This document shows, one piece after another, positions 37,123 to 49,700 of a stretch of DNA of 64,000 bases. Both the position numbers and the translations under genes were made by a program. This DNA comes from Oryza sativa Japonica Group (taxonomy: Eukaryota > Streptophyta > Magnoliopsida > Poales > Poaceae). The DNA is taken from contig NC_089035.1 in NCBI RefSeq assembly GCF_034140825.1, forward strand, positions 9,661,001 through 9,725,000, written 5' to 3'. The first letter of the stretch is position 1. The number at the start of each line of letters is the position of its first letter. A model generated the notes under the pieces. The model was not told the origin of the DNA, made no database searches, and worked only from the letters and a program-made list of their open reading frames with translations.

Positions 37123-40100
37123 CTAAGATTTGTTGCGACTGGCCTTCTCCTCAATACCAGACTGCGAGAATCGCTTCCTGAGGACCTCCAAGACCTGTTC
37201 CATCCTCACGCCCTTGACCCTAAGCAGCACCATCGCGTGGTATAGCAAATCACCCATCTCACTGATTGTGCGGCTCTCGTCCTCGTTCTCAAGCAGTGTT
37301 TGGTTTAGCTCTCCAGCTTCTTCGCTGGAAAATATGAAAAACCAAATCAGTATGTATGTCAAATATATGGGCATTCACATTGAGAGAGGGATAGGGAAAA
37401 GGCGAAAGAACGACGGCAATATAATACAAGGAACACAATATGTATGTCAATTGCTTTCACAACGCACATCGATCATCATATTGTACATGCTAACAGATAA
37501 ACTCTGAAAGAGAGGCCAAATGATTAACAACATATGGTGCATGAGACGCATTAATGGCTATAAGAGTATGTTCTTTTGCTATATGATGATTAAGAGGATT
37601 CCTTTACCTTGATCAAATGCTGAATACTTCAAACAGGTTGACGATGATGAATTTTATTATCTAGTCGAGCCCGGAACCGTATCCTCTGACATTACACACT
37701 AATGTCACGGTGTGACATTCTTGAATCCAGACCATCCAAACTAAATCAATGGCTATAGATTAATTGGCATACAAGTAATCAAATTAATTAGCAGATTATG
37801 TAGTTAAACATTACCATACTTAATGAGTAGGAAATTTTTTTAGCACTAAAGTAGTCCCTTCATGTTCAGTAACATGAGCCCACCAACTTGTAGATTATGA
37901 GAATTGTCTTTTTCTGATGGAAGATGTGGCAACACAAAGAAAATTGATGCACGAGATTTATTCCTTAACAGGTTCATATGCTAATCATTGCGTCTAACAG
38001 GTAAGAGCAAGTTTAATAGTATAGCCAACTACTAGCTCCAATTCATCTATAGCCAATCTAATAACTCATTTATACAATAGTTACATACTACACTATTAAT
38101 ATTTGGTCCCGCCTGTCATACACACACTGCATCTTGGAATCCGTGATATAGCTGGCTACAAATCTGTAGCCCACTACCCTTCTCTCTCCTCATTTATCTT
38201 CTTGAAATATGTTTGCAGCTGGCTTATAGCCTGCTATTGTACCTGCTCTAAGTTAAACCTAATTATCGACATGTGCTTGTTACTTGCCTGAATTTGCCTG
38301 AATTTGTTTAACTACATAATCTACTAATTAGTTTGATTAATTGCATGCCAAAAAATCTATGACCTTTGATTTAGAATGGATGGTGTGGATCAAAGGAATG
38401 TCACACGGTGACATTAGTGTGTAATGTTAGAGGATACGGTTCCGTCGAGCCCACCCCCAAGATGCCTTTTAAACCTTTGTTGATCCATATTAACGAAATC
38501 TTAAAATGGTATCCCCTGAATGGTGTTCAAGCCTAAGGCTATATCAAAAGTTCAAAACTGAGGTATTAGGATCTAATTTTATATCCAACAGTCATACCCT
38601 AAGAACAAGTTAAGTGTATTAGGCTCCCATTTGACCATTTCCAAATGCTGATGAAAAAGTCCGAGAAAAAATGTTGCAACCAGTAATAATTTTATCAACT
38701 TCAGTTGTTTGCAAGATTATGTTTTTTTTTTTCTTGACAGGTGAATAGGGAGAATATACAAGGGACCAGAAGAATATGCAAGACCTCACCAAGGGCAGAA
38801 AAGGAAGAAATCTAACCCAGCAAGTTGTGTCCTAAAATTATTTCCCGTTCGATATGATGTAGAATGACACCTTCCCTAAACAGGATTTCATTGCAATAAC
38901 ATTTTGAATGGTTCTATTTTCATGTTGTGCTATTGTAAAAAGGTAGATTCTTCTAGTAGACCACCATAAAAATGCTTGTCAATTTGTCACTGTAGCGCAT
39001 GGTATCAAAACTTTTGCTCCAGAACTAACAGTGTCTTCTTCAACATCTGTGACCAAGTAAAGATCACATGTGTACTATGTTCACCATAGAAACTACTTCC
39101 AGTATGTTTTATGTTGATAACTTGAAAGTATATCACAGAAACTGACATGGTTTTATCTCAAAAGACAAGAAGCTAAAAACGAGGTTAAGACCAGAGGGAG
39201 TACACAATATTAATAGTATCACATAATGTCCTGCAAGCTCATAATGTTTAACAAAAACCATGGATAAAGAATAACTGTGAACTGTCTTGGATATTGAACA
39301 AGCATACATAACAGCACATCAATTAACTAACCAATCGGCATACCCAATAGTGATGACTGAACTAGAATATGAGAATTAATGACAGGGAATAATGCAATGT
39401 TTTGTCCTGAGCCATGCATAATATGCTTATTTATTTAATGTTTGGACCATTAGTTTTATAGACGAATTTTGAAATATAACATCACATACCTTATTTTTGA
39501 GCAAAGCAGCCGGTTATCAAGTATTAGTTTTTTTGTCCATGATGGCTTGCCACTTCCTTCAGTAACTATCTCTTCCTTCCGTCTACTAATTGTATCTTCA
39601 AGTGAGTACAGAGTTGAGACAACCTGCCTATCTTGATTGGGCTGTGAAGGAGTCTCATAGTTAAATTATATGTAAAGGTTCATTTACAGAAAGGGCAACC
39701 CAAGAACAGATACCTTCGAACCTTGTAGAGCATCATAGACTGAAGTATAGTAACAAGTCTCTGCCCCTGTATGGCAAGTAGGCCCATCTGGCTTCCCAAG
39801 GTATATTATCTATGTTTCAGGAAAAAAAAACAAACAACCCAATTAGCAGTTAGTATCCACTGAAGCAAAAGTAAGCATCGTGACAAGCAAGGCTTACAGA
39901 ATCACGGTCACAGTCCAAGAAAATGTCATGCACATTGATGAAATTCATTGATGTCTCCCCTTTTGTCCACAATGAAGACCGTGAACGGCTATAGAATGTA
40001 GCTTTCCTGGTTGATATAGTTGTTGCAAGGGCTTCTTTGTTGGCAAAACCCTGCATGAGAATGGCTCCAGTATCCACATTTTGGGCAATAGCAACAGCCA

Positions 40101-41500
40101 AGCCTTTACTGTCCCACTTCACACTGTCTAGTATTGCTTCGACCTAAAATTCGTCCAGAATGAAAATAAAATTTAGGTAAGATATGATATAACTAAGCAA
40201 ACCAGTCACATACAGTACATGATGATTAAAATTGTATTGCATCTTAAGAAAGTTTATTTGTGAAAAATGTTTCTTCAGATCCATGCAAAAACTGGCAGTC
40301 TCATATTCTGTCTTAGTTCCTCTAGAACCTAGAACAAACTAGCTCCATAGCACTGTGAAAGTTATAGTTCAGCGAAAGTCTATGGAAGGCAAATCTGCTA
40401 AAATACCCAATAGTCATCAAACAGTCACGGAATGGAAAACACTGCATCTATGTCAATTCATTTAGAAGCTAGTTTAAATTCATGAGACCATGGCAAATAT
40501 TTGCTTTACTAAAGTAAATGCCTCCCATCAAGAGCAACCAAGATATGTATAAGAACATAGTTAAGAAACTAGGGTGTATTAATATTAAAATACAGAACAA
40601 ACATGCACTGCAAACTAAGAAACACGTCATCATATTCCCCCAAAATACAAAAGTATATTTAACACATAGAAGGTACTGAAGTAGTCATCTGATAATTGTG
40701 CATTTTAGAATAATCCCTGCTAAAAAACAGTTAATTGAGATTCTGATAGAATGGGTAGGACAGTAGGTGACATGACAGGGCCATTCGATGTTTCATATCT
40801 ACAAGTTGATAAACGGGCCCAGGATGATGAATTGCATGCCCTTCAGTGGCTGAATACTTGTTAGTGCATAAATCAACGTAGCTACGCATCACTCCAAAAA
40901 TGAACTGCCATTGTGCCTCTAATCAGCTTGCCCACGGGTCTTATACTAACAGCATCGTTCTATCAATAACTAGCGTGATGTACTACCATCTGCAAAGATT
41001 TGCAGCAACAAAATAAGCTTAGCTCAAAGCAAGAAATCCCCAACTCTGCGGCACAAGAAATCCAGCATACTCTTCTATCTCTACATGAACAACAATAAAA
41101 GCCTCACGCTACACAGCACTACAGAGGTGAACCCTCATCTAGGAATTCCGACGAACATGTGGCGGTTGTCATTCTCGTCTGTCTTTAGAGCACCAAAGGA
41201 GAGGCACATCCACCCTGAAACGCTTCCGGCAACCTCTCGCCGAGAACCGATAGGGATAGTGGTGCAGAGACCAACCTTAGGATCGACGGCGACCTCTCCC
41301 GGCGTGGTACCAGCCGAGCGCGCCGCGACGGAGGCAGCCGGGAACGGCCGCCGCCAACCCGGTGCCGCCGCCGCCGCCACGCCAGCGCATCTTCCGGAAC
41401 CTCCTCCGCCGACGCGGAGGAGGAGGAGAGCGCGGCCCCCCGGCGACGCGGCGGCGGCGGAGGAGGAGACGGGGGCGCGGGGAAGCGGAGGCGCCGCCAT
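37123..41500 (-). CDS. HISN2: Bifunctional phosphoribosyl-AMP cyclohydrolase / phosphoribosyl-ATP pyrophosphohydrolase
   Basis: Steps 2 and 3 of histidine synthesis, in plastids. Exons 41276-41500, 39898-40143, 39714-39809, 39490-39641 and 37123-37324 close in frame to 306 residues. Residues 1-70 are rich in A, R, P and S with few acids, a transit peptide. The HisI cyclohydrolase domain follows: WDSKGLAVAIAQNVDTGAIL, MQGFANKEAL, FYSRSRSSLWTKGETS, DCDRDSI (metal-binding D-C-D) and GPTCHTGAETCYYT. The HisE pyrophosphohydrolase domain follows: LYSLEDTISRRK, SWTKKLILDNRLLCSKISEEAGEL and SEMGDLLYHAMVLLRVKGV. Length and order match plant HISN2. The long intron 4 (37325-39489) holds a Mutator-like MITE with a Tourist MITE inside it. 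The start is the ATG at 41500, the first in a GC-rich leader. Confidence 0.95.
37673..38443. mobile_element. Mutator-like MITE with long inverted ends, 9-base target duplication
   Basis: The ends pair over nearly 50 bases (GGAACCGTATCCTCT.ACATTACACACTAATGTCAC...). They are flanked by an exact direct copy of GTCGAGCCC (37664-37672 and 38444-38452). A 9-base duplication and long ends fit Mutator-like elements. It contains another element at 38005-38248. It lies in intron 4 of HISN2. Confidence 0.9.
38005..38248. mobile_element. Tourist (PIF/Harbinger) MITE nested in the Mutator-like MITE
   Basis: 244 bp, inverted ends GAGCAAGTTTAATAG / CTATTGTACCTGCTC, flanked by TAA on both sides. The same family is found at 50292-50533. 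Confidence 0.88.
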
Positions 41501-42420
41501 CGGAAGCAGCAGCAGCAGCGCAGAGAGGGTGACGGGGGCGATGTCGTGCGCGATGGACGCGTCAGCGTCACCTCGCGATATTCCGGCCCACTATATCTGG
41601 ACCAACTCAGGCCCAGCCTAAACCGGCCCGTAATACGGCCCACGTTAGCCTGCTTTAGGCCCGTTATTAAGGTTGGGTACGTAGATGGAACTATTAGCGT
41701 ATGATTAATTAAGTTTTAATTAAAATAAACCGAAAATAGATTTATTTATATTTTAAAGTAAGTTATATATGCCTTTTTTTAACCAAAAGTCGAGATAAAA
41801 TATGTGTCTTATTTATAGTACATTAATGCAACAACTAGTGGTAGTATGCTTTTGACGAAAACCGATCGAAAACAGTGAAAAAATTTTAGGTTCAAAGCGG
41901 GACGAAAGCAAATTGGAAGTGAAAATTTTAATGGTTTTTAAGAATTCATAATACGTTTGATCGAAATTTGGTAAATATCGCTGTACTTCAATTAAAAAGG
42001 TGAACCGGCTCGGAGCGCGCGCATTGCTTTTTTTAAGGAATCATAATAATGTCATCAGCACATGATTAAATCTATTAGAGAATAAATGGGAAATAATCTT
42101 TTAGAAAAAAAAGCATATTTCTTTTCGTCGCTTTTATGTTCCTTTTCATGATCTATTTCTGGGTTGGATGAAAGCGAAATGGCACCACCACTGAAACTTT
42201 TTTCACGGGAGAAAAGAGCATAGAGAAAAATCAACAAGAAATTGTTGGGGAGTTTAAAATTAGGATGACAGAGCATCCTAGGCAATAATTAAGCAGGCAA
42301 AAGCCCTCTTTAATAACTGCCTAAAAAATGTGTTGGATTAGGAGGTCATCACTGTAATAATAAAGAGGAGGCTGGTGGAGAGCCCCTCCCTCTCTGGCCC
42401 TGATCTCCTCCCCCTCTCAC
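41501..42420. other. Divergent spacer between HISN2 and the RING gene
   Basis: The first 150 bases upstream of HISN2 contain GGCCCA/TGGGCC words (site II type). The middle is AT-rich with no repeat borders that I can define. A CT-rich leader-like stretch begins near 42370. Confidence 0.5.
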
Positions 42421-42923
42421 TTGCCCTGCCCAAGGTGACCATCTCTTTTTTTTTTTGATTGATTGACTGATTTGGTTGATGATTTCCTCTGATTTTGTGT
42501 TCTTTCTCCTTCGATCGGTTCTGTCAAGAGCGTGTTCAGAGGAATTTAGGGTTGCAGTTGTTCTGTTTGGTGCAAAGATTTGTGGTTGCTCGGTTGGTTT
42601 CTTGATCGTATCCTAATTTCGTTTGCGGCCTTGTTGAACATGTTGTTAGAATCTTCTGTTCTTGGTGTTAATTTGTGGTTGCCGTTCTTGTTTTTTTTTT
42701 GTTCCTGGTTGGATCTGAGTGGTTCTTGTTTCTTGTTGATGGAACTTTGTTCTTGATTTGGGGATCTGAGTGCCTTTCGATGATGGAAAGGAAAAGGAAA
42801 AAGAAATCGTGCATTGGGTTTTGATCTCTCGGTTTGTTGAATCCTTCGTCGCAGCCCAAGAGAGGAATCCAAGCTGCTGCATTGACGGCGGCGGCGGCGG
42901 CGGCGGCGAGGAGATCGGGAGCA

Positions 42924-43913
42924 ATGGCGGAGGAGGCGGCGGCAGGCGGGCTGTACTACTGCCACATGTGCGCTTCGACGGTGAGCGCCGTGGCGGCGGC
43001 GGAGGGGGAGGTGGAGATCAAGTGCCCGTACTGCCACAGCGGCTTCGTCGAGGAGATCGAGTCCGCGCGCGGCGTCGCCACCGGCGGCGGCGGCGCGATC
43101 TCCTCCGTCTGGGCCCCCATCATCGACGGCATGGTTGGCGGCGGCGGCGGCGACGCCGTCCGCCGCCACCGCCGCAGCCGTCGCCTCGCGGACGCCGCCG
43201 GCGCGGACGACGGCTACTACCGCGACCTGGCCCTCCTCGACTTCTCCGAGAGCCGGCGGCGCACCGCCGCGCTGCTGCTGCTCATGCAGGAGTTTCGGGA
43301 GCGCCAGCTCCAGCGCCTCGAGTCCGCCACCGCCACGATCTCCGCCGCCGCGGCCGAGGCCGGCGCCGTCGTCGGGACCTCGAGAGACGCGGAGGGCGTG
43401 GCGCTGGCCGACTACTTCCTCGGCCCCGGCCTGGACGCCCTGATGCAGCGGGTGGGCGACGGCGACGCGGGGCGGCAGGGCACGCTCCCGGCCAAGAAGG
43501 AGGCCGTGGAGTCCATGCCGACGGTGGAGGTGGCCGCCGGGGGCGACTGCGACTCCGCCTGCGCCGTCTGCCTCGAGGACTACGCCGCCGGCGAGCGCGC
43601 CACGGAAATGCCGTGCCGGCACAGGTTCCACGCCAAGTGCATCGTGCCGTGGCTCAAGATGCACAGCTCCTGCCCCGTCTGCCGCTTCCAGCTCCCCACC
43701 GACGACGACGACGACTCCTCCAAGTCCGCACGCGGCGGCGCCGCCCACTCCGGCGGCGGCCGGCGGTTGTCCCAGCCGGCGCCGCGGGTCGACGGGGGAG
43801 GCCTGGGCAGGTTGCCGGCCGTGATGCAGGAGCTCAGGAGCATCCTCTCCCAGCCGTCGCCGGCGTCGACTTCCGGCAGCAGCTCGCACGCGCAGCAGCA
43901 CAGCGACGAGTGA
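42924..43913 (+). CDS. RING-H2 E3 ubiquitin ligase with N-terminal zinc ribbon
   Basis: Ubiquitin ligase, likely cytosolic, intronless in its coding part, 329 residues. N-terminal CxxC pairs YYCHMC (about residues 12-15) and KCPYCHSGF (about 33-36) form the zinc-ribbon of the plant BCA2-type E3 group. The RING-H2 domain is at about residues 212-255: CAVCLEDY, MPCRHRFHAKCIVPWL and SCPVC. The order C-x2-C ... C-x-H-x2-H-x2-C ... C-x2-C is complete. Between them is a helix-rich, acidic and alanine-rich spacer (LLLLMQEFRERQLQRLES). The C-terminus is Ser/Gln-rich and disordered. I chose the ATG at 42924 (MAEEAAAGG) because the upstream frame is an alanine run from the leader. A leader intron from about 42435 to about 42853 (acceptor CGTCGCAG) is plausible. 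Substrate unknown. Confidence 0.92.
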   Translation: MAEEAAAGGLYYCHMCASTVSAVAAAEGEVEIKCPYCHSGFVEEIESARGVATGGGGAISSVWAPIIDGMVGGGGGDAVRRHRRSRRLADAAGADDGYYRDLALLDFSESRRRTAALLLLMQEFRERQLQRLESATATISAAAAEAGAVVGTSRDAEGVALADYFLGPGLDALMQRVGDGDAGRQGTLPAKKEAVESMPTVEVAAGGDCDSACAVCLEDYAAGERATEMPCRHRFHAKCIVPWLKMHSSCPVCRFQLPTDDDDDSSKSARGGAAHSGGGRRLSQPAPRVDGGGLGRLPAVMQELRSILSQPSPASTSGSSSHAQQHSDE

Positions 43914-44336
43914 TGACGACTCAGGATGGTCGCCGGTCACCGGCGGTGCTGCTGCTCCGGCGACCGGCGGAGGAGCTCATGGTTTTGCAACTTTGACAAT
44001 GTACATAATCCGGGGTTCGTCGTCGCTGTGGTGACTGGCTTTGGTGCCAATGGAACTTCATTTTTCCTCGTCTCCCCTTTCTTTAGCAATCATCTTGTGA
44101 TATATCCCATGATTTTAATATACAATTTGCGTTCGGCGGAAAATGGAGTATATTAGTGGCGTGTATATGAACTCTGCATGATGCTAATCAAGTTCAAGGT
44201 TGCACCGGTGTCCTGAACACAAATACTAGTACCGTTCAAAAAAAAAAAAACAAACCAACCTCGTGTTAAAGATGTGATGCATCATATATCCATATGTCAC
44301 ATCGTATTATGAGATTTGCCTTTTTTATTTGGAGTA

Positions 44337-45172
44337 CTCCCTCCATTCTATTTTAAGGGTGTTTACAACGCACCGAGGTGGTGTTCAGCCTCGCACCCAA
44401 GAACCGAATATTCGGTGCCACATCGGCAATTCGCGTGGAATCCTCGAGAACGCGGAGCACAGCCGGCGGGACCCACACGTGCCAAAGGAGAGAGGGAGAG
44501 AGGAGCGAGGAGGGGAGGGCGGGGCCGACCGGGAGAAAGGAGCGGCGGCTCCGGCCGCACCGCCCCCCCGATCTGTGCCGGCCAGGGCTCGCCAGCCGCG
44601 CTGCCCCTCGATCTGTGCCGGCTGGGGCTCGTCGACGCGGCGCCGCTCCAGCGCTTCGCTCGGCTCCGCGCGAGGACGAGCTCGCTGCTTGGGCCGCCCA
44701 GCCGTCGCTCCGGTCGCCGCCTTGCTGATTCCGTCGGTGGGGAGGAGTTCATGGTTCAGTGACTTTCTTTGGTGGGAACGAAGACTAGAGGATAGAGAGA
44801 GGGTAGATGAAAAGTAAAAGGGAATAAAGATTGGTGGCCCCACTTAAAAAAATCTGCACTGTGGAGTATTGTTCTTGGGCGTTCTCCTGCACAGGTGGCA
44901 TGCGAGGCTCCTCAAATTTTGACGACGCACTGCTACTGCCCTAAGTGCAACTATAAATTTCCACGCTAAATTTTGATCGTCCGTCTTATTTGAAATTTTT
45001 TTATAATTAATATTTTTGTTGTTATGAGATGATAAAACATGAATAGTATTTTATGTTTTCAATTTTTTTTAAAATTTTTTTAAATAAGATGGACGGTTAA
45101 GGTCAGACGCGGAAAACCATAGCTACACTTAAAATAGGACGGATGGCTACACTTAAAATAAGACGGAGGGAG
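44337..45172. mobile_element. Long TA-flanked element with CTCCCTCC ends and a GC-rich interior
   Basis: Left end CTCCCTCCATTCTATTTTAA, right end TTAAAATAAGACGGAGGGAG, flanked by TA. These are Stowaway-type ends, but the 836 bp length is well above the usual 200-300 bp. The interior has a GC-rich block (about 44440-44760) with open frames on both strands, and a palindrome near 44975-45105. It may be two elements sharing an end, or one that took up other DNA. Confidence 0.65.
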
Positions 45173-45451
45173 TACAAGTTTCAGCTTACGAGTAAGAATG
45201 TTGTTTGAAATGCTCATTTGATGCTGTGCAATGCTATACTGTAGTAATTCAGTTAGAAATATGAAAATGTTACTAACTTCAACAAACTCATTCTGTTCCG
45301 ATAAAAATTCAATTCTAAAGATATCCAAATTCATCCTCGGAATTGGATTTTTTTTTTCAGGACTACATCCATATACAGAGGATGGCAGACAAAAAAAAAG
45401 ACAAATCAGTGGTAGCAGCTAAAGTAATCTAAAAGCAACTTGCTAGCATAA

Positions 45452-45807
45452 GGCTACGTTTCTTTCAGATTGAGATTATTATAATCCAGATAATTAGGAG
45501 TAAGCTGAAAGAAATAGACAACTTATTGAAGTAGACTTATTGAAGTAGCTTATTATAATCTAGAGCACAGCTTATTATAATCCGATAAGCTCATTTAGGT
45601 GAGCTTTTTTTAGATTATTGGGTGAAAAAATACCCACCATGCCACCTCACTCCCTCTTTAGACTTGCAAACCCAATAATCTAGGCTCTAATAATCTAGAA
45701 AAAAACAACTAACCGCTTATTCTACTACAGATTATAACAATATAGCTTATAGTAATCTAACTCAATAATCTAAATTATAATAATCCTAAACTGAAAGAAA
45801 GAGGGCC
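45452..45807. mobile_element. Tourist-type MITE, TAA target duplication
   Basis: Ends GGCTACGTTTCTTTCAG and CTGAAAGAAAGAGGGCC with TAA on both sides. The interior is made of many ATTATAATCTA words in both orientations. 356 bp. Confidence 0.82.
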
Positions 45808-46770
45808 TAAGTATTCAACTCCATATACTGGTTCAGTTTGTCAAGAACGCAATTCATCCTATGAGGCATGCATTCAACTTCCCAGTTGCCTCACTTTTCT
45901 TTGGAGATCTTTAACTCCCCAGTTCATTCTGATTGCAGTAGCTTCCCAGTTTTTTTTTTTGGCGGGGAGCAGTAGCTTCCCAGTTGCCCCACTTTTCTTT
46001 GGAGATTTTTAACTCCCCAATTCATTCTGATTGCAGTAGCTAGGGATAAAAATGGAGCTGAGGATAAAAACAGGATGAATACAGATGGATAATGTTTATA
46101 CCATATTCGTTTTTATCGTACACAAATATCAAAACAAAAATTTCTCAAAACATGAAAACCACCTAAACTTCTAATAGAAACAAATACCATCACATAAACA
46201 CAAAATAAGCTTGTTTTATATAAAAAAGTTTGATCATAAATTATAAACAATGCCTAATTAAGTCCAACATGTAAAAAATGAGATGTTTCACGCCTTCAAC
46301 AGATATCCAAATAACATTGTTCAATCCATTTGGAGCAGTTTCTACTCCGAACGGATGAAACTATCCACTCCATTTTATATCCCTACAAGTAGTGGACGGA
46401 AACTATCAACTCCATTTCATATCCCTAGCAGTAACCAGTTACGCAGAACCCCGAACCATATTCATCATAACGAAACGAATTCAAGAAATGCATTTCAGCC
46501 AAGAAAACAGAACAGAATAGAACTAACAAATTACGTAACGGCTGTCAAGTTTAATACTAGTAGCAGCAGAGGCAGCGAAATAAGCTGCGGTAGCAATAAC
46601 GAATTTAACTGTTTCAATGGTTAACCCATGAACAGCAAACACCGAAGGTGCACCTGAATGCAAATGCCACTATCATGGCAACAAAAGCTATAGATATGCG
46701 TGGTAAGTAAGAATCCCCCAGCAAAAATTTTCCTCCGAGCAAAATGGTGTGGATTAACTGCCGTCTGCCA

Positions 46771-49700
46771 CTAGTTCGCTGTCAGGAGCTTGATGACAGA
46801 TGCAGTTCCGATCCGGTGGAGGGCGACGACGGACTCACCGGAGTTGCAGAGCCCCATCGCCTTGGCGTTGCTGATGGCGAACCCGAGAGCTTCTTCAGTG
46901 GCTTCGTTGTCGAAGGCCTTGGCAGTGGCTGCACTCAGCATCGGGATCACTCCCCTGACGATGAGGCTGTGCCGCGCAGGAGCTTCGTCGCTGCAGGTCC
47001 AGTCGAAGGAGTCGGTCTGTTTCAGCTCAGGAACCACGACGGACAGAATCGGCATGGATGGCCTGTACTTGGCCACCAGCCTAGCAGTTGTTCCTCCCCT
47101 AGTCAGGACCAAGATGAGCGCCGCCTTGGCAGAGTTCGCTGTACGCACAGCTGATGATGCAAGGCTCTCCAATGGGCTCATGGGAATTGGAGCTGATGCG
47201 GTAATGGACTTGAAAACAGCGGCATGGTCGACGCATGACTCCGCTTGCAGGCAGATCTTGGCCATGGTCCGTACAGCCAGTTCCGGGTAAGCCCCAGCAG
47301 CTGTCTCACCACTGAGCATGACACAGTCAGTGCCATCAAGAACTGCATTGGCAACATCAGTCGCTTCTGCTCTAGTAGGGCGGGGAGACTTGATCATAGA
47401 TTCCAACATCTGGGTTGCAGTCACAACTGGCTTGCCCTGAATATTGCACTTGAAAATCATCACCTTCTGTGCATAAAAGATCTTCTCTATCGGAATTTCC
47501 ATTCCCAAATCACCCCTTGCAACCATAAAAGCATCAGATTGTGCCAGGATATCATCAAAGTTAGCCACTCCCTCTTGATTCTCAACCTGAAAATTCAATA
47601 GATTAAAATCTTTGCAAAGTGCAGCTTAGAAGTGCAATACTCAAAAGAGAATGTTATACCTTTGACATCAGCATTATTGACTTTGCATGCTTCCCAAGCA
47701 CCTTCCTGACCTCTACAAGGTCTGAGCCTTTACGAACAAAAGACAGAGCAATCATGTCAATCTTGTTTGGGACACCCCATTTAAGAATATCCTCCTTGTC
47801 CTTCTCAGTAAGTGTCGGGAGATCAACAATAACTCCTGGAAGGTTAACATTCTTCCTCTCACCAAGCATAGCAGTGTTCTCACAACGGCAGCGAACCAAG
47901 CCTTGCTCTTTATCACAGTGAAGGACAGTAAGAGTGATGGTGCCATCAGCACATAATATTACACTGCCTGGCTTCAGATCCACCGCTAGCTTCTTGTAGC
48001 TCATTGATATCATGTTGTCATCACCCTTTATGCTATAATCAGTTGAAACTGTGATTTCTTGACCCTTCTTCAACTGTACGGGTTTTCCATCTTTCAGAAA
48101 TCCAGTTCGGATCTCTGGCCCCTGTATTTTAAGCAAATCCAATATCTGATAAGTACACATTTTTATACAACAATAGTTATACATTAAACAAGCAATTTCA
48201 ACAATACTTCTCTAGAAAAGGAATTCAGGAGATTGAATGTTGTTTCATAATTTCATTAGTCACAGGACTCATGGAGAAATAAATAATTGCTGTTACCCTC
48301 GTGAAATTATATATATTAAAGGCAGGGGATGCTACGATTCATGCAGATAGAAACAAAAACATTTTGCGTGTACTTGTAGTATCTGCACAAAGCACAGCGT
48401 GTTCAAGGTATTTATTTGTAAACACCAACTAACGTTGTTACAACATCTTAACCCCTCAAGTACAAGTCCACATAACCAAATGTACGTATTCATAGAAGAA
48501 CACTACATCTTAAAGAAAAAAAAACCAAAGCAAAGGCAGATAATGGCAAAACAACCAAAATATTGAAATATGCCCTAATAATGCATCCCATAAATTCAGA
48601 CTCATGTTTTAACTTCAACTAATAGTTCATACTCTTCAGAGTCGATCAACTGAAGATTATACCATTAGCATTGTATTTTTACTTTACATTCTTTTTAGAC
48701 TAATACCCATATAACAGGAAGACAGGAAACCGCTGCTGCAAAAAGAATGGGAGCACAAATCAAGCCAGTAGTCATAGTCAAAATAAATGGAATTCCTGAG
48801 GGTAGTTACAGGAAGGAATAAGAATTTCTTAAGGGCTATACTATGCAGCATAATTGACAGTATACTGACAGAAGAGAAGATGCTCAAATGAAATAACCCA
48901 ATATCCACAAAATAAATGCTGTTCACTAAACGCAATTAACACGGCTTTTCTTTTTTCATTGTGAGAGCGACTGTCTCAAATGCAACATGCATTTCCATCG
49001 CAAATATTAACGCTGCGTAGAAACCAGGATGAAAAGAAAATTTTCCCTACAAGTATCTATGAAGAAAAAATGTAAGATGATTTGACAATTGACATCCTGT
49101 CTATTTTACAAGCACTAGTCTCCACCCTATTGTTCACTAGGGTGGACAGAATCTCTTATTATTGGTATATATACAGATAAAACTGAAAGGAAACTTGTCC
49201 CATCTCAAACTCTGGACAGAAATAAGAACTACAAATTCAACTAGACAAGAACAAGGGAAAAATATGTTATCATGCAGATCTGGAGTTCTGGACAGCTACA
49301 ACCTACAAGAGTTCCTCGAATCCAAGAACAAATACGATTATCGTTGTCAGTGCAGGTCCATGGGACAAGCTTGTTTGGTGGTGGATGGAAGACAGCATAT
49401 GAGGTTGTTCTTCAGTTGGTCACCCAAGGTAATGCAGAATCAGTTCTGATGCTTCTAATTTAAACAATAAGCTACTTCTACCAATCTCAAATGCCAAGCT
49501 CATGATCATCTATATCAGTGAAAAATGGTGTGGGTCGGATGGGTGAGGAGCTGGAGGTGCGTGGATCACATCACGTGCTATGTGATATAGATAGTGTACA
49601 ATATCACATCTCTATTCCTAAGCACAAGACACTTGCTAGGTTTGGCACTCCCTGAGTTAATAAAAGGAGGCCATCATTTCGAATTTCCAAACATACGTAC

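Larger units (their letters stand above)
43914..46765. other. Spacer between the RING gene and pyruvate kinase
   Basis: RING 3' untranslated region to about 44170, a large TA-flanked element (44337-45172), a Tourist MITE (45452-45807), then AT-rich DNA with no gene. Confidence 0.55.

Noticed and set aside
42546-43996. Long open frames (464 and 408 residues) overlapping the RING gene
   Set aside because: They have low-complexity Arg/Ala/Gly composition set by GC-rich codons; the RING frame alone has zinc-binding motifs.
44316-44843. Open frames in the GC-rich block at 44.4-44.8 kb
   Set aside because: No domain is seen and the block is inside a transposon-like element; kept only as a possible passenger, not as a gene.
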